A stretch of DNA of 64,000 nucleotides from positions 3,469-67,468 of the forward strand of contig CAZBXL010000011.1 in NCBI GenBank assembly GCA_964495785.1, given 5' to 3'. This document shows, piece by piece, positions 54,758 to 63,971 of the stretch; the stretch's first letter is position 1; each line of letters starts with the position of its first letter. Position numbers and translations under genes: made by a program. The DNA is from RFSX01 sp964495785. GTDB lineage: Bacteria; Bacteroidota; Bacteroidia; Chitinophagales; Saprospiraceae. The notes beneath the pieces were generated by a model. The model searched no databases. It was not told the origin of the DNA and saw nothing but the letters and a program-made list of their open reading frames with translations.

Positions 54758-57553
54758 ATGATTATACAACCTAAATACTTAATACTATTAATTGCGTTGC
54801 TTTTAGGTATTAACTTATCAGGCCAGAACATTGTAAGAGGCGTAGTAATAGACGCAAGTACAGGAGAAGAAATTATCGGCGCTAATGTCGTCGTAGAGGG
54901 TACCACTATAGGAACAATATCTGATTGGGATGGAAGCTTTGAGTTTAGTACTGAAGAAGCTTATCCGATTACGGTGATCGTATCTTACATAGGGTATGCG
55001 GACCAAATAATTCAAGTCGCAGATAATAGCAAGTTAGATTTAAGGTTAGAACAGAGCACTGCTCTCATTGAGGAGATTGTAGTCAAAGGTCAGAGAGTAT
55101 CTGACGAACAAAAGAAGGCACCTCTTACGATAGAGACTTTGGACCTATTGTCTATAAAGGAGACACCAGCTGCAAGTTTTTATGAAGGATTAGGAGCTCT
55201 TAAGGATGTTGACTTGACAACAGCAAGTATAGGATTTACAATCATCAATACGAGAGGATTTAATAGTACAAGTCCGGTAAGGTCATTACAGATTATTGAT
55301 GGAATAGATAACCAGTCACCAGGACTTAATTTTTCTCTGGGTAATTTCTTGGGCGCCTCAGAATTAGATGTTAAGAAAGTCGATCTTATTATAGGAGCCA
55401 GTTCAGCATACTACGGACCTAATGCATTCAATGGGGTACTAAGTATAGAAACTAAAAATCCATTTATATTAAGAGGCCTATCAGCAAGGGCTAAAGTTGC
55501 AGAAAGAAATCTTTATGAAGTCAGTCTTAGATGGGCAGACTCAGTCAACAATAAAGATGGGCTACCATGGATGGCATATAAATTTAATTTATTCAGATTA
55601 GAAGCAGATGATTGGGAGGCAGATAACTTTAGTCCAGTGGATAGCTTAGGTGTGTCTGCAGATAATCCAGGCAGATTTGATGCAGTTAATACATATGGTG
55701 ACGAGTTTAATAGATCTGCTAATATTATTGGTTTAGGGACCTATTTTAGAAATGGCTATGATGAAGTAGATCTTGTAGATTATGATACTAAGAACACTAA
55801 AGCTTCAGCAGCTGTACATTTTAGATTGAAGCCAGAATTAGAATTCGAATCTCCAGAACTGATTTTTGGATCAAGTTATGGTGCAGGAACAACGGTCTAT
55901 CAAGGAGATAATAGATTCAGCCTTAGAAATATCCAATTCTATCAGCACAAGGTTGAGTTAACTAAAAAAGATAAGTATTTTCTGAGAGGATATGTAACAC
56001 ACGAAGATGCAGGGGATTCTTATGATCCATTCTTTACAGCCTTACAATTACAAGATAGATCTAAGGACGATGGAGAGTGGAATACAGCATACCTTAACTA
56101 TTGGAGCCTTAATATTGTCCCTAGAATAAATTCAATAGAAGGACGTCCGAGGATATCTATGTTTCCAGGAGATCCTGATGGATTTAGAGCTGCAGAAGCT
56201 GAATTTTTAGCTGGACTGCAGGACTCATTGGTTATGTGGCATGCAGAGACGCTTACTGGATCTAATCAAGCTAATACAGCTGCAGGCCTTAATGGATTCC
56301 TTGAGCCAGGAACACCTGAGTTTCAAGCAGCCTTTGATGACATCACATCTCGAATAGCTAATTCTGAAGGAGGTACAAGATTTTTTGATAGATCGGCTCT
56401 CGCTCATGTCCATGGTGAGTATTCATTTAATGATGTATACGCAGATAATAAGATATCAGATTTAGATTTTAAATTAGGCGCTAACGGAAGGTATTATTTC
56501 CCTAACTCTCAAGGGTCTATACTATTAGATACTGCAGGAGTCAATATCGATACGTATGAGTATGGCGTATATGGAGGTGCTGCTTTAGGTTTAGCGGAGA
56601 ATAAGCTGAGGCTTACAGCGACGATGAGATTAGATAAGCATGAGAACTTTGACTACTTAGTGTCTCCTGCTGCCTCATTAGTCTACGAACCATCTGAGAA
56701 TAATTTCTTAAGAGTCTCTTTTTCTTCAGCTATTAGAAATCCAAGATTAGTAGATCAGTACCTCAATTACAATGTAGGTCCAGCTATTCTTTTAGGTAAT
56801 CTTAATGGCTTTGAAGATCTTGTTACAGTAGAGTCTTTTGTAGACTTCCTTAATACAGGTGATAGATTGCTCTTGGACACCTTTGATGTAGCACCGATTA
56901 AGCCAGAGAAAGTTCAGACTGTAGAAGTAGGTTATAGGACGACTTTATTTGATGCTTTGTTTTTAGATATGAGTTATTACTTCTCGAGATATAGAGACTT
57001 CATCGGATTTCAATTAGGTATAGAGCAGTTTGTTCCAGAGGGTAGTACACTGCCGACTTCAGTTCAAGCATTTAGAGTAAGTGCCAATGCTACGGATAGG
57101 GTAACAACACAGGGAGCATCTATAGGATTAAGTTATTATTTTGCCGATTACTACCAGCTTAAAGGTAACTTTTCGTGGAATAAGCTTAATACTGCAACGG
57201 ATGATCCTATTATCCCAGCCTTTAATACACCAGAGTTTAAGTATAATATTGGTTTGTCAGCAAGAAATTTAAATCTTAATTTTGGTGGCGTTTCAATCCC
57301 AAACTTCGGATTCAGCGTACAGTATAAGTGGATACAAGGTTTTATATTCGAAGGGTCTCCACAGTTTACTGGTTTTATTCCTACTTATGATTTAGTAGAT
57401 GCACAGATGAGTTTTCCGATACCGTCTGTCAACACAACGATTAAGGTGGGTGCTTCTAACTTGCTCAATTCCAGAAACTTCCAGACCTATGGAGGACCAC
57501 GAATAGGAAGAATGGCCTATATCAGTGCTACTTACGATTGGCAGAAAAAATGA
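54758..57553 (+). CDS. TonB-dependent outer-membrane receptor with CarboxypepD_reg domain
   Basis: 931 residues. A signal peptide is followed by a carboxypeptidase-D regulatory-like domain (about 25-105: GVVIDASTGEEIIGANVVVE, then TISDWDGSFEF), a plug domain (about 110-240, with TRGFNSTSPVRSLQIIDGI) and a 22-strand barrel ending in AYISATYDW. It imports a ligand using TonB energy. No SusD partner lies next to it, so it is not a standard glycan-uptake pair. A T9SS-secreted hydrolase-like protein follows 49 bases later and may share its ligand. Confidence 0.95.
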   Translation: MIIQPKYLILLIALLLGINLSGQNIVRGVVIDASTGEEIIGANVVVEGTTIGTISDWDGSFEFSTEEAYPITVIVSYIGYADQIIQVADNSKLDLRLEQSTALIEEIVVKGQRVSDEQKKAPLTIETLDLLSIKETPAASFYEGLGALKDVDLTTASIGFTIINTRGFNSTSPVRSLQIIDGIDNQSPGLNFSLGNFLGASELDVKKVDLIIGASSAYYGPNAFNGVLSIETKNPFILRGLSARAKVAERNLYEVSLRWADSVNNKDGLPWMAYKFNLFRLEADDWEADNFSPVDSLGVSADNPGRFDAVNTYGDEFNRSANIIGLGTYFRNGYDEVDLVDYDTKNTKASAAVHFRLKPELEFESPELIFGSSYGAGTTVYQGDNRFSLRNIQFYQHKVELTKKDKYFLRGYVTHEDAGDSYDPFFTALQLQDRSKDDGEWNTAYLNYWSLNIVPRINSIEGRPRISMFPGDPDGFRAAEAEFLAGLQDSLVMWHAETLTGSNQANTAAGLNGFLEPGTPEFQAAFDDITSRIANSEGGTRFFDRSALAHVHGEYSFNDVYADNKISDLDFKLGANGRYYFPNSQGSILLDTAGVNIDTYEYGVYGGAALGLAENKLRLTATMRLDKHENFDYLVSPAASLVYEPSENNFLRVSFSSAIRNPRLVDQYLNYNVGPAILLGNLNGFEDLVTVESFVDFLNTGDRLLLDTFDVAPIKPEKVQTVEVGYRTTLFDALFLDMSYYFSRYRDFIGFQLGIEQFVPEGSTLPTSVQAFRVSANATDRVTTQGASIGLSYYFADYYQLKGNFSWNKLNTATDDPIIPAFNTPEFKYNIGLSARNLNLNFGGVSIPNFGFSVQYKWIQGFIFEGSPQFTGFIPTYDLVDAQMSFPIPSVNTTIKVGASNLLNSRNFQTYGGPRIGRMAYISATYDWQKK

Positions 57554-57602
57554 TATTCGACACTACTTATAAATAACTATTAATTCAACAACAATATTTA
57601 AC

Positions 57603-59153
57603 ATGAAGAAAATTTACACATTATTTACTTTACTTTTTATGACTTCTATGCTGACGGCGCAGACGAGATACGTCGATGCTATGTTTGATGTAGAAGTGGA
57701 CAGAGATGTCACTTACGGTAATAATATAAGTATTATTACAGGAACACCGACTCCTAATGATTTAGTAATGGACGTGTATACTCCTGTAGGCGATACATTA
57801 TCAGAAAGACCAGTAATACTTGTATCTCATACTGGAAGTTTCTTACCGCCATTATTTAATGGTCAGATCACTGGCGCTAAGACTGATAGTACTGTAGTCT
57901 ATACATGTACAGAACTAGCAAGTAGAGGATATGTTGCAGTAGCATATACTTACAGATTAGGTTGGTTACCAACATCTACTGATGAAGATACACGTAGAGG
58001 AACATTATTACAAGCGGCTTACAGAGGTATCCAAGACTCAAGATCTTGTGTGAGATTCTTCAGAAGAGATGCTGCTGAGAATGGTAACCAGTATGGTATC
58101 GATTCAGAAAGAATCGGTATGTTCGGTATTGGTACAGGAGGTTACTTATCATTAGGTTGTGGATCATTCTATGATTTTGAAGATGTACTATTAGATAAAT
58201 TTATAAGTACGACAACAGCGTTACCTTACATAGATACAACTATATATGGTAATATTTTTGGAACTGACATGGCGGCTATCTCACTTCCTAATTCTCCTGG
58301 CTATAGTTCGGAAATAGATTTTGCTTTTAATATTGGTGGAGCTTTAGGAGATGCATCATGGATAGGTGGCGACGAGAATGAAGCCGCTTTTGCAGGTGTA
58401 CATGCGACGGGAGATATATTTGCTCCATATACATTTGGGCCAGTCATCGTACCTACGACGCAGGAGTTTGTTGTTAATGTAGCAGGAACACATGCAGCTA
58501 TTTCTCAAGCGAATGCAGCTGGTAACAACGATGTATTTGATGATCTATTAGAAAATGAATTTACAGCATTAATCGAAGCTCAAAAAGAAACAGACCTCAC
58601 ATTATTCACAGGTCAAATGTTGAACTTAGGAGCGGATAACTTTTATGGTTTTGAAACACAATTCCCTCAGGGGTCTCCGTGGGACTGGTGGGATCTACCT
58701 ACACTTAGACTTGTTGTAGCTGGAACTAACGCAGCGATAGGAACTAACTTTGATGCTGATACACTTCACCTAAGTGGACTACAGACTAATCCAAACATGT
58801 CTCCTGAACAAGGAAGAACATATATGGATTCTATCATAACATTTATGATACCAAGATCATGTGCAGCTTTAAGATTATTCTGTGATGGAGTGACTTCTGT
58901 AGAGGAAGAGTTAGTGGATCACATGGTGACATACCAACCTAATCCAGCTCAAGATATGATTACATTCAGATCAGATGAAGCGGTTATTAGATCTATACAA
59001 ATTATTAATGTGAAAGGACAGTTAGTCCAGTCATATAATAATATAGACAACATAAGCCATACAGTAAATCGGAACAATATACCAGATGGTATTTATTATG
59101 CCCAACTGCGTTTTGATGATGGCAATCAGACCATCAGGTTTGTATTTAAATAG
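57603..59153 (+). CDS. T9SS-secreted alpha/beta-hydrolase-like protein lacking the nucleophile Ser
   Basis: 516 residues. A signal peptide ends at LTAQ. Residues about 50-400 have an alpha/beta-hydrolase pattern: the VILVSHTGSFLPPLF oxyanion strand, SRGYVAVAYTYRLGW, and the elbow GIGTGG at 175-180. The normal G-x-S-x-G is Gly here, with Gly177 in place of the nucleophile. The last about 75 residues are a T9SS sorting domain (YQPNPAQDMITFRSDEA to the RFVFK end). It is probably surface-attached. Without the Ser it may bind rather than cleave its ligand. It lies 49 bases after a TonB-dependent receptor. Terminator at 59178. Confidence 0.85.
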   Translation: MKKIYTLFTLLFMTSMLTAQTRYVDAMFDVEVDRDVTYGNNISIITGTPTPNDLVMDVYTPVGDTLSERPVILVSHTGSFLPPLFNGQITGAKTDSTVVYTCTELASRGYVAVAYTYRLGWLPTSTDEDTRRGTLLQAAYRGIQDSRSCVRFFRRDAAENGNQYGIDSERIGMFGIGTGGYLSLGCGSFYDFEDVLLDKFISTTTALPYIDTTIYGNIFGTDMAAISLPNSPGYSSEIDFAFNIGGALGDASWIGGDENEAAFAGVHATGDIFAPYTFGPVIVPTTQEFVVNVAGTHAAISQANAAGNNDVFDDLLENEFTALIEAQKETDLTLFTGQMLNLGADNFYGFETQFPQGSPWDWWDLPTLRLVVAGTNAAIGTNFDADTLHLSGLQTNPNMSPEQGRTYMDSIITFMIPRSCAALRLFCDGVTSVEEELVDHMVTYQPNPAQDMITFRSDEAVIRSIQIINVKGQLVQSYNNIDNISHTVNRNNIPDGIYYAQLRFDDGNQTIRFVFK

Positions 59154-59177
59154 CTAATACAAATTAAAATAATAACG

Positions 59178-59219
59178 ATACTGAATGGAGATGAAGAATT
59201 TCCATTCAGTATTTTTTTT
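59178..59219 (+). terminator. Rho-independent terminator after the hydrolase-like gene
   Basis: Perfect 12-bp stem (ATACTGAATGGA / TCCATTCAGTAT) with an 11-base loop and T8. Confidence 0.9.
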
Positions 59220-59387
59220 GCATTTATCTCAATGACGTTAGCTCTATAATTGTAGAAAAAAGACTAAGGTGGAAATAGATAAATGGACACAGAAAAGTCA
59301 AAAGTTAGCATCAATGAAAATGAATGATTAAGAGAAATCTAATTATCAGTTAGAGTAGATTATTATCACAACCTGAAAATTAAAAAA

Positions 59388-60101
59388 ATGAAATCAGTAT
59401 TGCATAAAGCCGACACAAGAGGTCATGCAGATTATGGTTGGCTTCGTTCGTATCATACATTTAGTTTTGCTAACTATCACAATCCAGATAGAATGCATTT
59501 CGGTGTTTTGAGAGTATTGAACGATGATATTGTATCTGGCGGTAAAGGATTTGGGACTCATCCACATGACAACATGGAAATAATTTCTATACCATTACAA
59601 GGCGAGCTGGAACATAAAGATAGTATGGGTAACTCTACGATAATTAAGCAAGGAGATGTACAAGTAATGAGTGCAGGTACAGGTGTCCAGCATAGTGAGT
59701 ACAATAAAAGTCAGGATAAAGAAGTGCACTTTCTTCAGATTTGGATGTATCCGAATAAAAAAGATGTAACTCCTCGTTATGATCAGATTACTGTAGACAC
59801 TGACAAAATAACTAAGGGATTTGAGCAAATATTATCACCCAGCTCTGAAGATGCCGGCGTGTGGGTGCACCAAAATGCTTGGTTTAGTCTCGGAGAATTA
59901 AAAAGTGGAACTGAGCAAGTATATAAAATTAAGGACAAGCAAAATGGCATCTATGTCTTTGTATTAGATGGTGAAGTAAGTATAGGTGGTCAAGCCCTGA
60001 GCAAAAGAGATGGCTTTGGAGTATGGGATACAAAAGATGTATCTATTAAAATCATTTCAGATGCAAAAGTATTATTAATGGATGTACCTATGAGCTTATA
60101 A
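59388..60101 (+). CDS. pirin-family protein (YhhW-like)
   Basis: 237 residues, double cupin. The metal-binding segment of the N-terminal cupin is FGTHPHDNMEIISIPLQGEL, followed by GDVQVMSAGTGVQHSEYN. Some members cleave quercetin and others are redox-linked regulators; the substrate here is unknown. Monocistronic. Confidence 0.95.
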   Translation: MKSVLHKADTRGHADYGWLRSYHTFSFANYHNPDRMHFGVLRVLNDDIVSGGKGFGTHPHDNMEIISIPLQGELEHKDSMGNSTIIKQGDVQVMSAGTGVQHSEYNKSQDKEVHFLQIWMYPNKKDVTPRYDQITVDTDKITKGFEQILSPSSEDAGVWVHQNAWFSLGELKSGTEQVYKIKDKQNGIYVFVLDGEVSIGGQALSKRDGFGVWDTKDVSIKIISDAKVLLMDVPMSL

Positions 60102-60226
60102 TATGCTATGCAATAATTTGATGAAACTACTCTCAGTATAACTTAGGAAGTGTCTACTGATATTCTAAGCAACAGTACGAGACATTATTCTTCGTTTACA
60201 ATGTAGAGGTTATTTAAGACGATTAA

Positions 60227-61291
60227 TTATTTAACCTTGACCGTCCAGCCATATTCATCTTCTATTCTTGTGCTTCGTATACCGTTAATCGTATCCTTGA
60301 GCCAAGGAGATATTTTGTATGAGTCGACATCGAGATTGATCGTCTCATCTTTATATCCTACTTTTTCTACATTCGCTACAACAGCAGCTGTTCCAGCACC
60401 AAAAATTTCTTTTAAGCTACCGTCCTTAGATGCAGATATAACTTCATCTATAGAGATCATTCGCTCTTCTACTTTATGACCTTTATTCTTTAGAATATGC
60501 ATTAATGAATTCTTAGTTATGCCTTCTAGAATAGTCCCTTGTTCTGTAGATGGTGTGACTATTGTATCTCCGATGACGAAGAAGATATTCATTGTACCTA
60601 CCTCTTGGCAATATTTGAATTCTTTAGCATCTAACCAAAGTATCTGATCAAAGCCCGCTTCCTTAGCTAATTCTGTAGGATATAGTGAGGCTGCATAGTT
60701 TCCTGCAGCTTTAGCATATCCTACACCGCCTTCAGCGGCTCTGATATATTTAGTCTCAGCCTTAAGCTTGAGAGGTTTGCTATAGTATGGTCCTACAGGA
60801 CAGCAAAAGATGATAAACTTATATGTCTTAGCGACTTGCACACCTATAAATTCATCCATAGCAACCATGTATGGTCTCAGGTACAAGGCACTACCTTCTG
60901 CTTTAGGTATCCATGCCTGATCTAATTTGACCAGTTCATATAGACCTTCTAAAAAAGCTTCTTTTGGAAATGGGGGCATACAAAGTCTCCCCGCTGATCT
61001 ATTGATTCTCGTAGAGTGCATTTCTGGTCTGAATAGCATAGGAGTTCCATCGATACTTTTAGTCGCTTTCATACCTTCAAAAACAGACTGACCATAGTGC
61101 CAAGCAATATTAGCGGGGTGGACTGATAAATGACCAAATGGCTCTATTCTGAAATCTCCCCATTGGCCATCTTTATAGTCTGCTACATACATATGATCAG
61201 TGAATACTCTTCCGAATGGGATATTATCAAAATCAAGTTGGTGAACTCTGGATTCTGCAACTTTCTTAATAGACAGGCTGGTCTCGATCAT
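60227..61291 (-). CDS. ilvE: branched-chain amino acid aminotransferase
   Basis: 354 residues, PLP-dependent fold IV. The PLP lysine should be Lys194 in GYAKAAGNYAAS. Other signatures are WHYGQSVFEGMKATK, LRPYMVAMDEFIGV and EVGTMNIFFVIGD, which place it in the long (mammalian-like) BCAT group. It catalyses the last step of Leu, Ile and Val synthesis and the first step of their breakdown. A strong dyad (61332-61349) lies 41 bases upstream of the start. Confidence 0.96.
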   Translation of the reverse strand: MIETSLSIKKVAESRVHQLDFDNIPFGRVFTDHMYVADYKDGQWGDFRIEPFGHLSVHPANIAWHYGQSVFEGMKATKSIDGTPMLFRPEMHSTRINRSAGRLCMPPFPKEAFLEGLYELVKLDQAWIPKAEGSALYLRPYMVAMDEFIGVQVAKTYKFIIFCCPVGPYYSKPLKLKAETKYIRAAEGGVGYAKAAGNYAASLYPTELAKEAGFDQILWLDAKEFKYCQEVGTMNIFFVIGDTIVTPSTEQGTILEGITKNSLMHILKNKGHKVEERMISIDEVISASKDGSLKEIFGAGTAAVVANVEKVGYKDETINLDVDSYKISPWLKDTINGIRSTRIEDEYGWTVKVK

Positions 61292-61331
61292 AGCTATTTT
61301 ATTTAAGTATCTAATGGATTCGAATATTAAT

Positions 61332-61349
61332 TTGTTCGTTATCGAACAA
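61332..61349. promoter_or_regulatory. operator-like dyad upstream of ilvE (TTGTTCG-TTAT-CGAACAA)
   Basis: Perfect 7-bp arms with a 4-base centre, in the divergent region between ilvE and the gene at 61485. The binding protein is unknown. Confidence 0.5.
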
Positions 61350-61484
61350 GATTCTAATCCTTACATTCAGGAAAATCTGATATCTTCTACAAATTTACTT
61401 ATTTTTAGAATATTCTTAATCAAGTAAATTTTATCTATTAATATAAAATTTTATTCTTTTAAATCTAATAAATTAAAATAAATA

Positions 61485-61913
61485 ATGGTAGATACAATTT
61501 ATAACCTTGATACATTCGATATTCCCGAGATAGAAAAACCGCAAAATATTGGGAATATAGACACGGCTTCTATCATTGTCATTTTACATAAGGATGATTA
61601 CAATATACAGAAGCAATTATTACATAAGATTCTCAAAGCTATTAATGTGGATGTAGATAAGGATGTACTTTTCTTGCTGTTAGAGGAAGGTGCATCATGT
61701 CCATTATATCAGTATGCTAATGATAATACTCAATATGTCATGTCATTTGGATTAGGAATAAAAGCGCTAGGTCTTAATGCTAAGTTTGTGGCTAATCACT
61801 TCTACAATACAGAGACTTATGCGGTAATGCTCACACATAGTCTTACAAAACTGAGTATGGACAATCAAAAGAAGAAAGCACTCTGGTCAGCATTACAGAA
61901 TGTATTTAAATAG
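61485..61913 (+). CDS. unrecognised cytoplasmic protein preceding rdgB
   Basis: 142 residues with no signal peptide or membrane helix. A hydrophobic core strand (ASIIVILHKD) is followed by helical and strand segments (LLLEEGASCPLYQYAN, VMSFGLGIKALGLN) and a helical C-terminus ending KKALWSALQNVFK. It lies 12 bases before rdgB and is probably co-transcribed. I do not recognise a family with confidence. The C-terminal KALW..LQ..F pattern recalls a peptide that docks onto a partner protein, which is speculation. Confidence 0.8.
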   Translation: MVDTIYNLDTFDIPEIEKPQNIGNIDTASIIVILHKDDYNIQKQLLHKILKAINVDVDKDVLFLLLEEGASCPLYQYANDNTQYVMSFGLGIKALGLNAKFVANHFYNTETYAVMLTHSLTKLSMDNQKKKALWSALQNVFK

Positions 61914-61925
61914 ATAGAAGATAGG

Positions 61926-62513
61926 ATGAAAGAGCTAATTTTTGCAACAGCTAACGAGCATAAGGCCATTGAGATCAGACAGATTCTTGATTTAAAAGGA
62001 ATCAAAATTTTGACTCTAAAAGATATAGGATACGATACAGACATTGCTGAGACTGGAGATACCATGACGGCTAATGCTCTGATTAAGTCTCAGACGATAT
62101 ATGAGTTGTACGATAAGAATGTGTTCTCTGATGATTCTGGCTTAGAGATCGAAGCCTTAGATATGGCACCTGGGTTATATTCTGCGAGATATGCAGGACC
62201 TCAGAGAGATTCAGATGATAATATAGATAAGGTATTATTACAAATGAAGGATTGCACAAATAGGAAAGCAAGATTTAGATCCGTCATCGCATTAATATGG
62301 GAAGGGGAGAAGTATACTTACGAAGGCATTGTCGATGGTACCATCACTGATCGGAGACAAGGAGTAGGGGGCTTTGGTTATGATCCTATTTTTATTCCAG
62401 AGGGATATGACCAATCATTTGCAGAATTAGGAGATGATATAAAAAATCAGATCAGCCACAGATATAATGCTCTTGTCAAAATGAAATCATTTATAGATTC
62501 AATAGTGACATAG
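61926..62513 (+). CDS. rdgB: non-canonical purine NTP pyrophosphatase (RdgB/HAM1)
   Basis: 195 residues. It hydrolyses dITP, ITP and XTP to monophosphates, keeping deaminated purines out of DNA and RNA. Signatures: FATANEHKAIEIRQIL at the N-terminus, SDDSGLEIEALDMAPGLYSA (substrate site), and GFGYDPIFIPEGY near the C-terminus. Complete and single-domain. It ends at a bidirectional terminator. Confidence 0.97.
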   Translation: MKELIFATANEHKAIEIRQILDLKGIKILTLKDIGYDTDIAETGDTMTANALIKSQTIYELYDKNVFSDDSGLEIEALDMAPGLYSARYAGPQRDSDDNIDKVLLQMKDCTNRKARFRSVIALIWEGEKYTYEGIVDGTITDRRQGVGGFGYDPIFIPEGYDQSFAELGDDIKNQISHRYNALVKMKSFIDSIVT

Positions 62514-62537
62514 AAATAAACGGAGCATTGAGATATA

Positions 62538-62572
62538 AAAAAAGGCCTATGACAATAAGTCATGGCCTTTTT
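62538..62572 (+). terminator. bidirectional terminator between rdgB and the small secreted protein
   Basis: A 14-bp stem with one bulged base (AAAAAGGCC-TATGAC / GTCATGGCCTTTTT), with A and T tracts on both sides. It can end rdgB (+) and the gene at 62598 (-). Confidence 0.85.
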
Positions 62573-62597
62573 AAAAAAAATATTAATGATAGATCTT

Positions 62598-62978
62598 CTA
62601 AAAAACTTTTATTTCTGTGATATAAGATACTTCGCTGTCAGCGACTTTAAAGAGTAATTTATAATCTCCTCTGTCAAACAGACTTTTCCCTATAATTATC
62701 TTTTTTGTCTTCACGGGTAGCATATAGACTAACTTCTCATCTTCTTGTAGAACAGATATCTCTTCTACTTTTTCTATCGTCTTAAAAATGATATCACCCT
62801 TGACAGGCTCATAAATAGCTTCTTCAAAAAAATTGAAAGAATCATTACTATTGACAGTGACTGTAAGCTCTGCGTGATTGATTATTTTCTTTTTTTTCTC
62901 TACGACATTCTCATATGTAGTAAATCCAAATAAGCTTATTGAAAATATAATTGTAAGGACACTTAATGTAAATTTCAT
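62598..62978 (-). CDS. small secreted protein, paralog of the next gene
   Basis: 126 residues. A signal peptide (MKFTLSVLTIIFSISLFGF) is followed by an all-beta mature part of about 100 residues. It shares an aligned core with the protein at 63133-63531: YMLPVKTKKIIIGKSLFDRG here and YLLPVDSQTIKMGRSLFETG there. The pattern resembles a stand-alone Ig-like or T9SS-tail-like sandwich, but no family is assigned. The pair lies in tandem on the same strand, 154 bases apart. Confidence 0.75.
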   Translation of the reverse strand: MKFTLSVLTIIFSISLFGFTTYENVVEKKKKIINHAELTVTVNSNDSFNFFEEAIYEPVKGDIIFKTIEKVEEISVLQEDEKLVYMLPVKTKKIIIGKSLFDRGDYKLLFKVADSEVSYITEIKVF

Positions 62979-63132
62979 AACACTAACTTTTTATAGAAAT
63001 TATTAAATAAATAATTTTCAGAATTAGACTCCCAGTATTGTAATTAATATTGAGAGATTCTGACTTATAAAAAGGGTAGGTACTTAAAGGTATGTTGTCT
63101 TATATTGTAAATCGCAGGGGTATATGATTTTC

Positions 63133-63531
63133 TTAGAAAACCTCCAGCCTCGATGCGAACATGCGTCTATCACCTTCGACGTCAAATACTATTCTATACT
63201 GTCCAGTCTCAAATAGGCTTCTGCCCATTTTGATTGTCTGAGAGTCCACAGGTAATAGATATACCATCGAACCTAATTCATCATAGATACGGATCTGATT
63301 TGTCATCTCAACGGTGGAGAAAACAAGCTCCTCATGTATGTCATTATATTCTGCTGTATCAAAGAATAATAGATCATATTCTGAATCAATACTCACTTGA
63401 AGTACAGCGTTTTCTACTAAAACAACTTCCGTGTCATTAACAAGTGCTGGTGTAGTAGGGTAGATTGGATTCAATATGCTTAGTAGGCTCACTAAGAAAG
63501 TGCAAGAAATGTAATTCATCATCGTGCTCAT
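63133..63531 (-). CDS. small secreted protein, paralog of the previous gene
   Basis: 132 residues with a signal peptide (MSTMMNYISCTFLVSLLSIL). The mature part matches its neighbour at 62598-62978 in order: an E-acid-Y/I-containing strand, a VFSTVEMTNQIRIYDELGS strand, the LLPV...GRSLF...GQYRIVFDV core and a final RLEVF. The function is unknown; the tandem arrangement indicates gene duplication. Confidence 0.75.
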   Translation of the reverse strand: MSTMMNYISCTFLVSLLSILNPIYPTTPALVNDTEVVLVENAVLQVSIDSEYDLLFFDTAEYNDIHEELVFSTVEMTNQIRIYDELGSMVYLLPVDSQTIKMGRSLFETGQYRIVFDVEGDRRMFASRLEVF

Positions 63532-63715
63532 AAGCCGAAATTTTTATTAAAAAACATATTATCAAAATATATAATACAAACATTGTTCCAAACATTATGA
63601 AATTTGATAATATGTACAAGTGTAATGAGTAGATTCAAAAATTTGAAAAAATGGATTTTGAACTAAAACTCCTATTCCACTTATTTTTAAATAGACATTA
63701 TAGATGAGATATTAC

Positions 63716-63736
63716 TGACCAAAAGTGTTTTGGTCA
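63716..63736. repeat. perfect hairpin TGACCAAAA-GTG-TTTTGGTCA
   Basis: Nine-base arms with a 3-base loop. There is no T run on either strand. It could be an operator or an RNA hairpin. Confidence 0.5.
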
Positions 63737-63928
63737 AAAGATTTGATTGAGGATTATAGTTTGAAAACTAATTTAGATAATTCTACTCTCACTAGAGTTG
63801 AGTACATTCGTAACAAGACGTTATATGCTGCCTGGCGTTGCCACCTTTTTATAGAATAGAGATAGTTAGCTATTGTGAGGATAGAATAGAAGAATTAAAA
63901 AAGAAATAACGACAGATAATTAAAGAAC

Positions 63929-63971
63929 ATAGATAAAGTCAGTTTTTATAATTACAACTGACCTTATCTAT
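63929..63971. terminator. long inverted repeat, probable terminator of a gene beyond the window
   Basis: Sixteen-base arms (63929-63944 and 63956-63971) with one mismatch and an 11-base loop. The flanks are AT-rich but no clean T run was seen. Confidence 0.5.

Noticed and set aside
63437..63619. 60-codon minus-strand ORF upstream of and overlapping the small secreted paralog
   Set aside because: It overlaps the start of a better-supported gene and its composition looks non-coding.
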